DNA from: an uncultured Pseudobdellovibrionaceae bacterium
GTDB lineage: Bacteria > Bdellovibrionota > Bdellovibrionia > Bdellovibrionales > Bdellovibrionaceae
Assembly: GCA_937900305.1 (NCBI GenBank)
Contig: CALCCV010000316.1
Span: 1-33,747, forward strand
Length of the DNA: 33,747 bases
Reading direction: 5' to 3'
Below are positions 15,229 to 24,010 of the stretch, in pieces. The translations under genes were made by a program, and so were the position numbers. Each line of letters starts with the position of its first letter. Within the stretch, counting starts at the first letter, position 1. The notes below the pieces were generated by a model. It searched no databases, was not told where the DNA came from, and saw only the letters and a list, made by a program, of their open reading frames with translations.

Positions 15229-15251
15229 CCGGATCTTTCCTGAAAGACCCG
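15229..15251. promoter_or_regulatory. Palindrome upstream of the XRE regulator gene
   Basis: CCGG-A-TCTTTC-CT-GAAAGA-CCCGG (15229-15251) is a near-perfect dyad that ends 13 bp before ATG 15265. Position suggests an operator for the HTH protein it precedes. No T-run follows, so it is not a clear terminator. Confidence 0.4.
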
Positions 15252-15264
15252 GCACGATCAAATC

Positions 15265-15723
15265 ATGATGGTTCAAGCGATTAAACAAACAATGAATACC
15301 GACCTCGAAAGAACAAAATTCTTCTCTCGAGAAAACGGGCTCACCATAACAGTTTTAAGACCCGAAACTGGAGGTGCAGACCTCGGGGGCAATTCCATGA
15401 AAAAGAAAAAGGAGCTTCGCCTTGGAGAGACCCTCCAAAGGCTGATGCACGAGCATAACAATATGACGATTAAGGAGCTGGCTTATCAAAGCGGAGTGCC
15501 AGCTCCAACATTAGCCCACTTCAAACAAAATCGTCGACCAAAAGACCTCGAGTCAATTCAGCAAGTAGCTGACTGCTTCGGAGTAACGATCCACTACCTA
15601 CTCTTTGGTGAGGAGGAGCCTCGGGTCGCCAAATTACTCAAGACCGAAAACTCAGCGTTGGATTTGTTCTCTGGAGTTTTTGAAGTCACTGTCCGCAGGG
15701 TCAAGAAACGAGATGACTCATAG
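15265..15723 (+). CDS. XRE-family helix-turn-helix regulator
   Basis: The protein is 152 residues from ATG 15265, or 108 from ATG 15397; neither has a clear ribosome site, and the domain lies wholly in the shorter form. The Cro/C1-type HTH spans residues about 52-114 (LGETLQRLMHEHNNMTIKELAYQSGVP, then TLAHFKQNRRP and VADCFGVTIHYLLFGE). Such proteins usually repress their own or neighbouring promoters; the dyad at 15229-15251 is the obvious candidate site. Confidence 0.75.
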   Translation: MMVQAIKQTMNTDLERTKFFSRENGLTITVLRPETGGADLGGNSMKKKKELRLGETLQRLMHEHNNMTIKELAYQSGVPAPTLAHFKQNRRPKDLESIQQVADCFGVTIHYLLFGEEEPRVAKLLKTENSALDLFSGVFEVTVRRVKKRDDS

Positions 15724-15781
15724 AACGAATATATTCTCAGAAAAATTTAAAACTGTCCTGAAACAAACGAGGAGGAATGCC

Positions 15782-16789
15782 ATGAAAACAAAAATAGTGA
15801 TCGGCTTAATGGTGATGACTATGCTCTCAGCCTGCGGCGGTAGCGGAGGCGGAGGATCTGATTCTTCGCCGAGCGATGGAGGTGGATACACTCCTCCTGG
15901 CGGCGGAGGAGGAAGCACTGGTGGTGGAAACGGAAATGCAAATTACTATGCAATTCAAACTTATCCATCCAATGCCCCAATTGAGGATGTATCGGCTCCA
16001 GGGTCGGCAATAGTAATCCCGAATGAATTCTACATCGATATTATCGATGCGACCCAAGCACAGTTTGAATTCGGTGTTTACCAGCCGACTTGTCTAAACG
16101 GTGCAAGCTATAACGACTATGCCCTTGTTTTGGTAGAAGGTGGATCAAACACATCCATCTCGGCACGGGTGACTTCATCTGGGATCAACATCCAGACAAA
16201 TGCCATCGACCAAAACATTCCAGATAAAAAGAAGATCGGATCGCTGACTAGCTATTCGGGAACCTGCACGAATGGAAAGATGACCCTCTCTGGCGGCGGA
16301 TATGTATTCAGCAATGGAAAGAGCATTGTCTTTAGAGTGCCGACGACGAACTATCTTTACATTGGATTCAGTACGACAAAATTGCTGAATGCGGTGTCGA
16401 ATACAGCGAACCAAATCACCTTCGATGATGGCATGGCTAACGCTACGGCCTTTGACTACCTCTATAACGACTATACCGACATGGTGAACGGTGTTGCCAA
16501 TACTTCGGCAAATACTGCAGGCGACTCGGTAAGAGTTTTTAACGGTACAGTCAAGATTGGAAGCAACCTCACCACAACGATGATCCCAAATGGATCGGTC
16601 GATGTAACTGCAGCACATACGGTTCTAAGCGGAGCAAGTCGCCACTACGAGACAATAATCGCAGACTTCTCGGGTCGTAAGGTTGTCTTCGCCGCCGACT
16701 CGGGCGGAGGCGTAGCCTGCACTAATCAAGGTGGCAACTACTCAACTTGCGATGGACTAAGCCGACTCTTCCTCGCGGTCGAGCAATAA
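15782..16789 (+). CDS. Secreted lipoprotein with glycine-rich linker
   Basis: The protein is 335 residues from ATG 15782 behind GAGGAGG. The signal peptide (MKTKIVIGLMVMTML) ends in a lipobox LSAC, so Cys18 is expected to be lipidated. A Gly/Ser/Pro linker (residues about 19-52) separates the anchor from a globular beta-rich domain of about 280 residues that has no lysine-rich or catalytic motif I recognise. Four Cys in the mature domain may form disulphides. It is followed after 26 bp by a membrane-protein gene. Function is unknown; a surface protein is likely. Confidence 0.75.
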   Translation: MKTKIVIGLMVMTMLSACGGSGGGGSDSSPSDGGGYTPPGGGGGSTGGGNGNANYYAIQTYPSNAPIEDVSAPGSAIVIPNEFYIDIIDATQAQFEFGVYQPTCLNGASYNDYALVLVEGGSNTSISARVTSSGINIQTNAIDQNIPDKKKIGSLTSYSGTCTNGKMTLSGGGYVFSNGKSIVFRVPTTNYLYIGFSTTKLLNAVSNTANQITFDDGMANATAFDYLYNDYTDMVNGVANTSANTAGDSVRVFNGTVKIGSNLTTTMIPNGSVDVTAAHTVLSGASRHYETIIADFSGRKVVFAADSGGGVACTNQGGNYSTCDGLSRLFLAVEQ

Positions 16790-16815
16790 CGGTGAAAGGA
16801 ACAGATGGAGGAGTT

Positions 16816-17826
16816 ATGGGATTAGGAAGACTGGTTGGAAGCCAAAGATTTAGAGCAATCTCAAATGTTGTAAGACTCTCGATTCTACCTTCGCTCATCG
16901 CCATCGCGGCCTCAGAAGTATGGACGAAGCCAATTATTCAGAAGACAGGATCGGCGATGTACCTTCTCACGGGGACCATGACGGTCCTCGTGGGAATGCT
17001 GATCCTCTCGGTTATCGATTCCAAAGAAGAAAACGAAGGAATCTATATCAGCGGATTTCTGCAAGGCCTTGTGAATGCCCTAGAGTCCACAATTCGCAAA
17101 GTCTGCAAGATGCTAAAATATCCTGCTTACCTCATGGTGGCTCTTGGGGGTATCTCCACTCCGATCTTCGCAGTCTTTGCAAAGCGAGATGAGTTTCAGG
17201 AGATGCCTGTAGCAATCATTCCAGATGGAACAGTCAATCTCATATTTTTTAACATCCTATCCATTATCGCCATAGCGCTTATCACCTCAGGATTTCAGCT
17301 CCCAATTTATCGGTCTTACCGAGTGCTAAAAAGCTTCGACGAATTCATGCGAGCAAAGGGCGATTCATCGTTTGTAGAATACCAGCCAATACTTGGAGAC
17401 TGGGTTCCTACACTTACTTTTTATCTGCTACGAATTTTAAGGAACTTATCCACCCTTGTTTTTAACGCCTTAGTATTCATCAATAGAGTAATCCCGTTAA
17501 AAAAGATCCTCTACATTTTTAGACCGTTGATTTGGTTTTCAGAATGGATGGTATTTGCAACGAGTTGGAGTGTATGGGCCATACACCAACTTCTGATACT
17601 AATCCTTAGATGGTCGGCTTCGCTGGCAACCTTTGCTCTGTATTTCGGTCTCTTGTACTTCAACTCAAAAAATCTAATTAGCCACATTGCAAACATGGAT
17701 TTAGGAACGGCGATTCAGTTCGCAGCAATGTTTCTTCTTACATTTTACACCTTCGCCACAGCCTATCTCTTCCATGACGACATGAAAGAGTTTGCTCGAG
17801 CGAGTCTTAAGGAGACCCTTGTTTGA
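16816..17826 (+). CDS. Multipass inner-membrane protein of unknown function
   Basis: The protein is 336 residues from ATG 16816 behind GGAGG. There are about seven to eight hydrophobic segments, including LSILPSLIAIAAS, YLLTGTMTVLVGMLILSVI, IFFNILSIIAIALITSGF and three near the end. I see no transporter or enzyme motif. It is the second gene after the lipoprotein and is probably co-transcribed with it. Confidence 0.65.
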   Translation: MGLGRLVGSQRFRAISNVVRLSILPSLIAIAASEVWTKPIIQKTGSAMYLLTGTMTVLVGMLILSVIDSKEENEGIYISGFLQGLVNALESTIRKVCKMLKYPAYLMVALGGISTPIFAVFAKRDEFQEMPVAIIPDGTVNLIFFNILSIIAIALITSGFQLPIYRSYRVLKSFDEFMRAKGDSSFVEYQPILGDWVPTLTFYLLRILRNLSTLVFNALVFINRVIPLKKILYIFRPLIWFSEWMVFATSWSVWAIHQLLILILRWSASLATFALYFGLLYFNSKNLISHIANMDLGTAIQFAAMFLLTFYTFATAYLFHDDMKEFARASLKETLV

Positions 17827-17890
17827 GCTAAGAAAATTTCTGCCGAACCAACCACGTAAACTGCAAAGCCGACACTGTCTTCCTAAATTA

Positions 17891-19168
17891 TCATAGCGTC
17901 GAAGCCACTTTCTTTAAGGGTATCCAAAAACTAAATGCCGAGCCTTTTCCGACTTCGCTTTGTACGTCAACTTGACCGCCGTGTTGCTCAATAATTTTCT
18001 TTACAATTGCGAGGCCAATTCCCGAACTGCTTTCTCTTTCGGTTGGCCGCACGCTTGTTTTGCCGAACTCTTTAAACAGCTTCGAGAACTCGCTTTGCGG
18101 AATTCCTAAGCCCTGATCGATAATTTCAAAGTGAAGCCGGTGATTATTCGCCTTTATAAGTAGCCGAATGATGGTGTCACGATTGGAATACTTCACCGCA
18201 TTTGAAATTAGATTGTCTAGCGCTCGTCGTATCTTCATGGGATCAAAAATGGTTTTTTGAAAACCATTGAGATTACACTCTGGGGTAAAGGTAATTGCTT
18301 TTTTCGACGCTAAGTCTTTTGCGCCTTCTGTCACTTCAGAGATGAATTTTTCTAGTAATACTTCGCAGGGCTCCAACTTGTTTCCTTGAAAATTGAGGTG
18401 ATTGAATTCTGCCAACTCGTCAAGAAGGTCATGCATATGAAATGCGTTTCTCTGAAGGGTTTCAAAAATTTTTCTAGCATCGTGATCTAAGTTTTCATAC
18501 CAAGCCTCATCTTGCGCAATCTGCAGAAATCCTTGGATAACTCCCAGAGGGGATTTGAGATCGTGAAGAAGCATCCGGATATTTTGACCAGTACTTCTAC
18601 CCCTCACGGCTTCTTGGCGAAGGCGGTCCTGGCTAATCACAAAAGAAAGTTCGTCGGCAATTTCGAGATAGATTTCTATGTGCTCTAATTTATAGGTGTC
18701 AGTCTTCCCACTGGAAAAAAACACTATGCCGATAGGTACGCCATCGGAGTAAACAGGACATGTAAGGCTAGATCGAATACCGTCTGCAAGAGCAAGCTTT
18801 GTAGATTCCGATTTGGGTTTTTGGATGCTGTATTGAACTAAGTCATTAATAATTCTTGGGTGACCAGAATCCAATATCTGTTTCAGACTACTGTTATCCA
18901 AGGGGCCACAATATCCGGGCCCCAGTTGCTCGCCCCGCATTTTAGATTTCATCCACTTCGAACAAAGCTGATTTCCTTCGACCAAGGCAATTCCAATTCG
19001 GTCATACGGAATGATCGTATTGAGGGAATTATAAAGAAAATCCAAAACGCTTTCAAAATTGTCACCCGCAGCTATCTGATGATTGATCTCACGCATCAGC
19101 CGTCCAAACTTGAACTGCGCATCCCGTATCGTCGATGATTGTGATGGTTCATTAATTGGTAGTGACAT
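17891..19168 (-). CDS. Soluble sensor histidine kinase with GAF domain
   Basis: The protein is 425 residues. A GAF domain (about 30-178) is followed by a dimerisation/phosphoacceptor domain (MLLHDLKSPLGVIQGF, H202) and an HATPase domain (N box DNLISNAVKYS near 316, G1 DQGLGIP, G2 SSGIGLAIVKKIIEQHGG). There are no membrane segments, so it senses in the cytoplasm. GAF domains bind small ligands, haem or redox cofactors; no haem ligand is evident. It is the last gene of the minus-strand cluster, 25 bp after the SCO gene, and no response regulator is next to it. ATG follows AAAGGAG. Confidence 0.88.
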   Translation of the reverse strand: MSLPINEPSQSSTIRDAQFKFGRLMREINHQIAAGDNFESVLDFLYNSLNTIIPYDRIGIALVEGNQLCSKWMKSKMRGEQLGPGYCGPLDNSSLKQILDSGHPRIINDLVQYSIQKPKSESTKLALADGIRSSLTCPVYSDGVPIGIVFFSSGKTDTYKLEHIEIYLEIADELSFVISQDRLRQEAVRGRSTGQNIRMLLHDLKSPLGVIQGFLQIAQDEAWYENLDHDARKIFETLQRNAFHMHDLLDELAEFNHLNFQGNKLEPCEVLLEKFISEVTEGAKDLASKKAITFTPECNLNGFQKTIFDPMKIRRALDNLISNAVKYSNRDTIIRLLIKANNHRLHFEIIDQGLGIPQSEFSKLFKEFGKTSVRPTERESSSGIGLAIVKKIIEQHGGQVDVQSEVGKGSAFSFWIPLKKVASTL

Positions 19169-19193
19169 TTGAATGCTCCTTTTTAGGACCCTT

Positions 19194-19772
19194 TTAAAGA
19201 TTCATTTTAATTTTTTTAACGAATTCTCCTTGAGGGGTTTTTATTCCTTCTTTTTGCGCAATGACTTCGCCATTGCCATTTAAAAAATAAATAATATTTG
19301 AATGGATAAAGTCTCCGTTTGGGAGTCGTTTATAGCGTACCCCCAACGCTGCCGCCAGTTCCGCCACAGCATCGGCATTCGACGTAAAAAGTCCCCAGTG
19401 CGAGGGCAACTTTCGCTTTTCAGAAAAAGTCCGCAGCGAATTGGGCGTCTCGCGGAACGAATCCAGTGAAAAAATAGAAACATCAACCTTATTTTTCTGT
19501 TTCGTATCTACTTCTTTAGCAATTTCTTTCAGGTCTTCTACAATGAGTGGACAAGCGGTATCGCATCTTGTGTATAACATGACTAAAAGACGTGGACTGC
19601 CGCGAAAGCTGGCAAGTTTTGCGCTTACTCCTTTTTGATTCTTCCATTCGGATTCTAAATGAAAAATGGAAGTTCCAGGCAATGCAGGCTGGGCCTTTAG
19701 CTCGGCCCCGTGATTCTCATGTGCGAGCGATATCTGACAAAAAACTAACAGCATCGAAAAAATTAACTTCAT
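19194..19772 (-). CDS. SCO1/SenC/PrrC-type copper chaperone
   Basis: The protein is 192 residues from ATG 19772, which overlaps the nirV-like stop by 4 bp. A signal peptide (MKLIFSMLLVFCQISLA) is followed by a thioredoxin fold with the copper motif CDTACP (C70, C74) and the conserved later histidine in DFIHSNIIYF (H157). SCO proteins deliver copper to, or maintain thiols of, the CuA or CuB centre of haem-copper oxidases and also NirK/NosZ-type centres. The cluster has cbb3 oxidase and copper nitrite reductase, so either could be its client. Confidence 0.9.
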   Translation of the reverse strand: MKLIFSMLLVFCQISLAHENHGAELKAQPALPGTSIFHLESEWKNQKGVSAKLASFRGSPRLLVMLYTRCDTACPLIVEDLKEIAKEVDTKQKNKVDVSIFSLDSFRETPNSLRTFSEKRKLPSHWGLFTSNADAVAELAAALGVRYKRLPNGDFIHSNIIYFLNGNGEVIAQKEGIKTPQGEFVKKIKMNL

Positions 19773-20506
19773 TTTGAGCCTCTCATATTGTCCTTTACGC
19801 ATCGAAAGCCTAAATTTGCAGAGTCGTATTTTGCGGTGAGACTGCTGCGAAATGCGAATCTCATAAAAGTCGCATAAAGGGTTGGATCTTTGGCTTTCAG
19901 TGCAGCACCACCACAAAAGAGAGAGTCCGTTGATGATCCCCCTCGAGAATCACCAGACATAATTGCTTCTGCAAAATTGTCGACCCATTCCCAGACGAGT
20001 CCATGCGTATCCTTTATACCGAACCTATTGCCTCGGTCTTGACCAACAGTTCTTAGTTTTGATCCAGGCTTTGCATACCACTGAAGAATCTTAGACTCTA
20101 ATTTAGGATTCTGCGCATCGCTAAATACTTCCCATTCAGCAATTGTGGGCAGTCTCTTTCCATATGTTGCACAGTACTTTCGGGCCGCAAACCAAGATAC
20201 GTGAGTGACTGGATAGTCTGACTCAGCTTTTACAAACGCTGTGTCGGAAATCCAATGGGAAAGGTAACCACTACTGGCGTAGAGCGATGGGATATTTGAT
20301 CTAGAAAAATCAGGATTAGATCTGATGAACTCAAGAAACTCATTGTTAGTAACCGGAGTTTCATCAACTAAAAGCGGGCCAACCTTTGTACTGATCTCGC
20401 CCGGATCTCGAAATACTGGAACATAAAGGGCCTCCGACAATTTAACTTCTTTGCCAAAAACAGATGGCGAGAAAGTTAAAAATAAAATGAAGGCCGAATA
20501 TATCAT
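19769..20506 (-). CDS. nirV: NirV-like formylglycine-generating-enzyme (SUMF1) domain protein
   Basis: The protein is 245 residues. A signal peptide (IYSAFILFLTFSPSVFG) leads into a SUMF1 fold: DETPVTNNEFLEFI, YPVTHVSWFAARKYCATYGKRLPTIAEWE, HGLVWEWVDNF and a terminal NLGFRCVK. It lacks the paired catalytic Cys of true sulphatase-activating enzymes in the usual place. Proteins of this type lie next to nirK in many denitrifiers and are called NirV; their exact role is unclear. It overlaps nirK and the SCO gene by 4 bp each. Confidence 0.8.
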   Translation of the reverse strand: MIYSAFILFLTFSPSVFGKEVKLSEALYVPVFRDPGEISTKVGPLLVDETPVTNNEFLEFIRSNPDFSRSNIPSLYASSGYLSHWISDTAFVKAESDYPVTHVSWFAARKYCATYGKRLPTIAEWEVFSDAQNPKLESKILQWYAKPGSKLRTVGQDRGNRFGIKDTHGLVWEWVDNFAEAIMSGDSRGGSSTDSLFCGGAALKAKDPTLYATFMRFAFRSSLTAKYDSANLGFRCVKDNMRGSK

Positions 20507-21972
20507 TTTACACTTTTCACTTCGTCGACCGTGACCGCGTCGCCCTTATTTCCAAAACTGTTACGCACAAAGGTCAGAACACTAGCAACATCGTCGTCCG
20601 ATAGGCCAAGTGCGGGCATGACGCTATTGTAGGTTTTGCCGTTCACAGTCACCGAGCCCTCAAGACCATGTTTGACAATTTTGATTGAACGTTTCTTATC
20701 TGCCATTAAAAAATCGGAATTTGCTAAAGGAGGAAACGCATTGGGTATGCCCTGTCCATTTTCTTGATGGCAGGCTGCGCAGTTTGTTTTGAAAACAATG
20801 GCCCCTGCTTTCATGCGTTCTTCAAAATTTGTCGGAGCGGGCGCTTTCTTTTGTTCCATTGAAATAGGTTGAATAGCTTGGCCTTCCGGAAGGTAAATGG
20901 CGTCTACTGTTTTTCCTGTATAGACTCGCGGATTATGTTCACCTTCAATTTTTAGCATGCCAATCGCACCTTTATTAAAAGCTCGAAAAAGTGAGTGATC
21001 GACCAATATGAGATTACCAGGACCATCCACTTTAAAGTCGACGATTGCAGCTCCACCCGCAGGAACAATTGTGGTCTGAACATTCTTTTGACTCGGAATA
21101 ATTCCACCTTCTTGATAAACGTGATCAAAAATTTCGCCGATGACGTGAAAAGAAGAGATAAGGCCGGGCCCACCATTTCCGACGAAAAGTCGCACGGTCT
21201 GACCAATATCAGCCTTTAAAGACTGCTCTCCGGCAACCGCACCAACGGAACCGTTGAACACCACATACTCAGGTTGTTCACGAATCGCTTTTTCCATGTC
21301 AAAAGACTGTAAGCCACGTTCTCCAAATTTTCCTTTAGTGTAGAATTCGCCCTGGACTAAATAGTATTCACGATCAACCTTAGGAAGGCCATCTTTGGGT
21401 TCGACAAGTATTAGTCCATACATGCCATTTCCGACATGCATACCGACAGGCGCTGTTGCGCAATGGTAGATAAAGAGGCCAGCATTAAGAGCCCTAAAAG
21501 AGAATGTCGATTTGTGGCCGGGCGCCGTAAATGAACCCTCTGCGCCACCGCCTTGTCCAGTCACTGCATGCAGATCAATATTGTGTGGCAATTTATTCGA
21601 CGGGTGATTTGCCAAGGTGAAGTCAACATAGTCTCCTTCGCGAATTCTAAGCATTGGACCGGGAACGGTGCCACCGAATGTCCAGAAAGTGTAATCCACA
21701 CCATCAGAAAGCCTTTTTACAACTTCCCGAACCTCAACTTCAATGGCCACACGTGCTGGAGACTTTCTATTAATGGGCGGCGGAACTTGCGGAGGAGGAA
21801 GAAGTTGCGCTGACTCTTTTGGAAGCTTATCAATATCAACGTTATCTGTTGCGATTTTTGAAGACGTAGATTCCCACTTGTTTTCAGTGTTCTTATCAAA
21901 GCAAGAAACCAAAACCATGCTCATCGAAAAAACGATTGTCGATGTTGTTACAAAAAATACTGACCTTTTCAT
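20503..21972 (-). CDS. nirK: Copper nitrite reductase with fused C-terminal cytochrome c
   Basis: This enzyme reduces nitrite to NO in the periplasm. It has 489 residues from ATG 21972 (GGGAG upstream). A lipobox LVSC (C24) indicates a lipoprotein. Type 1 copper ligands: H130, C171, H179 and M184. Type 2 ligands: H135, H170 and H326. The catalytic pair is D133 and H276. After about residue 385 a mono-haem cytochrome c domain follows (CAACHQ, C398/C401/H402; likely Met ligand M452), so an electron donor is built in. It is much longer than plain NirK (about 340-380). The cytochrome domain closely resembles the cytochrome at 28390-29016. NsrR control is expected. Confidence 0.95.
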   Translation of the reverse strand: MKRSVFFVTTSTIVFSMSMVLVSCFDKNTENKWESTSSKIATDNVDIDKLPKESAQLLPPPQVPPPINRKSPARVAIEVEVREVVKRLSDGVDYTFWTFGGTVPGPMLRIREGDYVDFTLANHPSNKLPHNIDLHAVTGQGGGAEGSFTAPGHKSTFSFRALNAGLFIYHCATAPVGMHVGNGMYGLILVEPKDGLPKVDREYYLVQGEFYTKGKFGERGLQSFDMEKAIREQPEYVVFNGSVGAVAGEQSLKADIGQTVRLFVGNGGPGLISSFHVIGEIFDHVYQEGGIIPSQKNVQTTIVPAGGAAIVDFKVDGPGNLILVDHSLFRAFNKGAIGMLKIEGEHNPRVYTGKTVDAIYLPEGQAIQPISMEQKKAPAPTNFEERMKAGAIVFKTNCAACHQENGQGIPNAFPPLANSDFLMADKKRSIKIVKHGLEGSVTVNGKTYNSVMPALGLSDDDVASVLTFVRNSFGNKGDAVTVDEVKSVK

Positions 21973-22004
21973 TGTTATTCTCCCTTCAAATAATCGCAAA
22001 AAAT

Positions 22005-22442
22005 CTACTTCACAGTTAAGATGCCCTTCATCGTCATTGCGTGGCCCGGAAAACTACAAATGAACGGGTAGTCTCCAGGTTTGGTAGGAGCTACAAAATC
22101 AATGGTGTCGGTCTTCTTTGGATCAACAAGCTTTGTATGGGCAAGAACGTCAGGTCCAATCGCGAGCCAACCTTTTGCAGCTCCTGCTGTAATACTATCT
22201 TGTGCTATTTTGTCGGCTGTACCTGGAGCAGTGAGGACCCAATTGTGTTGCATGCTCGAAGTATTATTAAAAGTGAGCTTTACTTTCTCCCCAGCCTTCA
22301 CAGTAAACGCTGTTTGATCGAATAGAAGTTGCTCACCTTTTGGCGATATTTTTAATGTTGCGGCTTGTGATGCAAAAGACAATGCAAACGTGAAAAATGC
22401 GGTAACAATATTGATTGCTATAGCCATGGTCTTTAAGTTCAT
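22005..22442 (-). CDS. Azurin/auracyanin-like cupredoxin
   Basis: The protein is 145 residues. A signal peptide (AIAINIVTAFFTFALSFASQA) precedes a cupredoxin domain: FTVKAGEKVKLTFNNTSSMQHNWVL (first His ligand) and CSFPGHAMTMKG (Cys, His and Met ligands) near the C-terminus. It is a periplasmic type 1 copper electron carrier. Placed between nsrR and nirK, it is the likely soluble donor to the nitrite reductase, possibly through the fused cytochrome. Its ATG overlaps the nsrR stop (ATGA). Confidence 0.88.
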   Translation of the reverse strand: MNLKTMAIAINIVTAFFTFALSFASQAATLKISPKGEQLLFDQTAFTVKAGEKVKLTFNNTSSMQHNWVLTAPGTADKIAQDSITAGAAKGWLAIGPDVLAHTKLVDPKKTDTIDFVAPTKPGDYPFICSFPGHAMTMKGILTVK

Positions 22443-22876
22443 AAAATCTCCTTCATATTATTGTTTATATTACGTTTATTTGGTTTTGGTGTCACATCAT
22501 TAAGCGTCTTTTGGGCAAGTGAGCTTAAAAAAGCCTCCAATGCGTCAGATAGGCTCTTTCTTAAAAAGCAATTTCTTAGAAAGGTGCAGCCACACTTCTC
22601 ACATGAAAAGCACTCAGCGAGATTAAATGTCTCGGTTTGATAGATAATATCCCTAAGAGTTTTCTCTCCTGTCTCTTCCTTGATAAGCAGGCCGCCGGCC
22701 CGCCCTCGTGTTGTATCAATCAAGTTAAGCTTTGCGAGCTGATTTGAAACCTTAATCAGATTGTTTCGGGAAACAGCGAGCTTCTCCGAAAGCTCGCTTA
22801 ATGTAATGGGCTTTTGCTCTTGATTTAGATACATCAAAACTCGAAGCGAATAATCTGTGTGAGCCGTCAAATGCAT
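22439..22876 (-). CDS. nsrR: NsrR-type NO-sensing Rrf2 repressor
   Basis: The protein is 145 residues from ATG 22876; the ATG at 22882 is less NsrR-like. It has the Rrf2 opening MHLTAHTDYSLRVLMYL, an HTH with SRNNLIKVSNQLAKLNLI and GRAGGLLI, and the Fe-S cysteines C92, C97 and C103 (C-x4-C-x5-C as in E. coli NsrR). Two extra Cys (C89, C95) sit in the same loop. NsrR loses its DNA binding when NO attacks the cluster, switching on NO and nitrite metabolism genes. It lies inside the operon that it probably controls, 12 bp after nnrS. Confidence 0.9.
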   Translation of the reverse strand: MHLTAHTDYSLRVLMYLNQEQKPITLSELSEKLAVSRNNLIKVSNQLAKLNLIDTTRGRAGGLLIKEETGEKTLRDIIYQTETFNLAECFSCEKCGCTFLRNCFLRKSLSDALEAFLSSLAQKTLNDVTPKPNKRNINNNMKEIL

Positions 22877-22888
22877 TTCCAAAATCCT

Positions 22889-24010
22889 TTAGCAAGAAGG
22901 CTTAGCTTGCGGTCCTGGCCTGAAAATTCTTGGCAAAAACGTCCAACACCAGCTGCCAACTGCAAGTATCCAAAATGTTGCCGCCAAATGAAGAAAGCTT
23001 ACTTTCCATAAGCCCTCTGCAAACCCATATAGAATTCTAAATATGACTCCGAGAACGAGAAAGAACACGAGACACCAAAGCGCTGGAGACTGAATTTCTA
23101 AATCAACAGAGTAAGATCCATGCGCTAAAGTGACGCGGGTTGCGACCGCAAAAGTAATAAGCCCAAAGCATCCAATGAAAAGCAGATGAAACCATGTCAC
23201 GAACATTATCGGCTGGATCCACGCGAGAAAAAAACTTAATGGAATCATAGCGGCAACAATTCGGACGCCATACTTTAAAGCAGAAGAGCGATTAGAGGGG
23301 CGTTGTATTTGCCACATTTTGAAAAGATATACTAGCGAAAGAGCCGTTAACCCGAGATAAGACATCGCTATTCCGCACCCAGCGAGAAAAAGCAAAAGCC
23401 CCATCAAAACCCCAGAGCAGTGAAACAAGAACCTCGGCCCCAAAGCCGTATTATTCTCAAACGCTGATGGAAGCCCTGACAGAAAAGAAAAAAACCGGGT
23501 TCCTATACCCAACACTAATAGAAGGGTTGTGCCCACATGATAAAGGTGAATTCCCATGAAAGAGTTCCCGATGAAGTGATAGCAACATCCGGTCAAGGCA
23601 AGGGTCATTGCAATTCCCATATGAGAGAAAAAAATGGGAATGGGCTTGGTCAGATTGAGAAGTCGTCTACCGCCGTAAGCAATTAGAAAGAGAACAAGTA
23701 AGGCTTGGTTCGCATAAAAATACCTCGCATCGACTTGAAAAGAAAAAGCCGTCTGACCAAGGAGTAATGCCGACGCTAAGAAGTATTCAAAACGATTAGC
23801 GCCGGGAGTGCCGCTCATGCGTGGCAATGCCGTCATTAAAAATCCCGTGATAAAGCTCCATAAAAATCCGCCAACGATAAGTTTTGAGTGAATTAAGATG
23901 ACGGGAATTTCAAACCAACCTAAATTTTGAACAAACCAAACTCCGACCGCCACCAATGCATTCAAAATACCCAGCGGAAAGAAAAGTTGATAAGGCGCAA
24001 GTGTCCTCAT
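22889..24010 (-). CDS. nnrS: NnrS-family haem-copper membrane protein
   Basis: The protein is 373 residues with about 12 membrane helices. It begins LAPYQLFFPLGILNALVAVGVW and has HSKLIVGGFLWSFITGFLMTALPR, the NnrS signature, with further conserved His in later helices (for example FHLLFIGCFGLITFAVATR and HGSYS). NnrS proteins protect bacteria from NO stress, particularly toward iron-sulphur clusters, and are typical NsrR targets. The start overlaps the P-type ATPase stop. Confidence 0.9.
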   Translation of the reverse strand: MRTLAPYQLFFPLGILNALVAVGVWFVQNLGWFEIPVILIHSKLIVGGFLWSFITGFLMTALPRMSGTPGANRFEYFLASALLLGQTAFSFQVDARYFYANQALLVLFLIAYGGRRLLNLTKPIPIFFSHMGIAMTLALTGCCYHFIGNSFMGIHLYHVGTTLLLVLGIGTRFFSFLSGLPSAFENNTALGPRFLFHCSGVLMGLLLFLAGCGIAMSYLGLTALSLVYLFKMWQIQRPSNRSSALKYGVRIVAAMIPLSFFLAWIQPIMFVTWFHLLFIGCFGLITFAVATRVTLAHGSYSVDLEIQSPALWCLVFFLVLGVIFRILYGFAEGLWKVSFLHLAATFWILAVGSWCWTFLPRIFRPGPQAKPSC

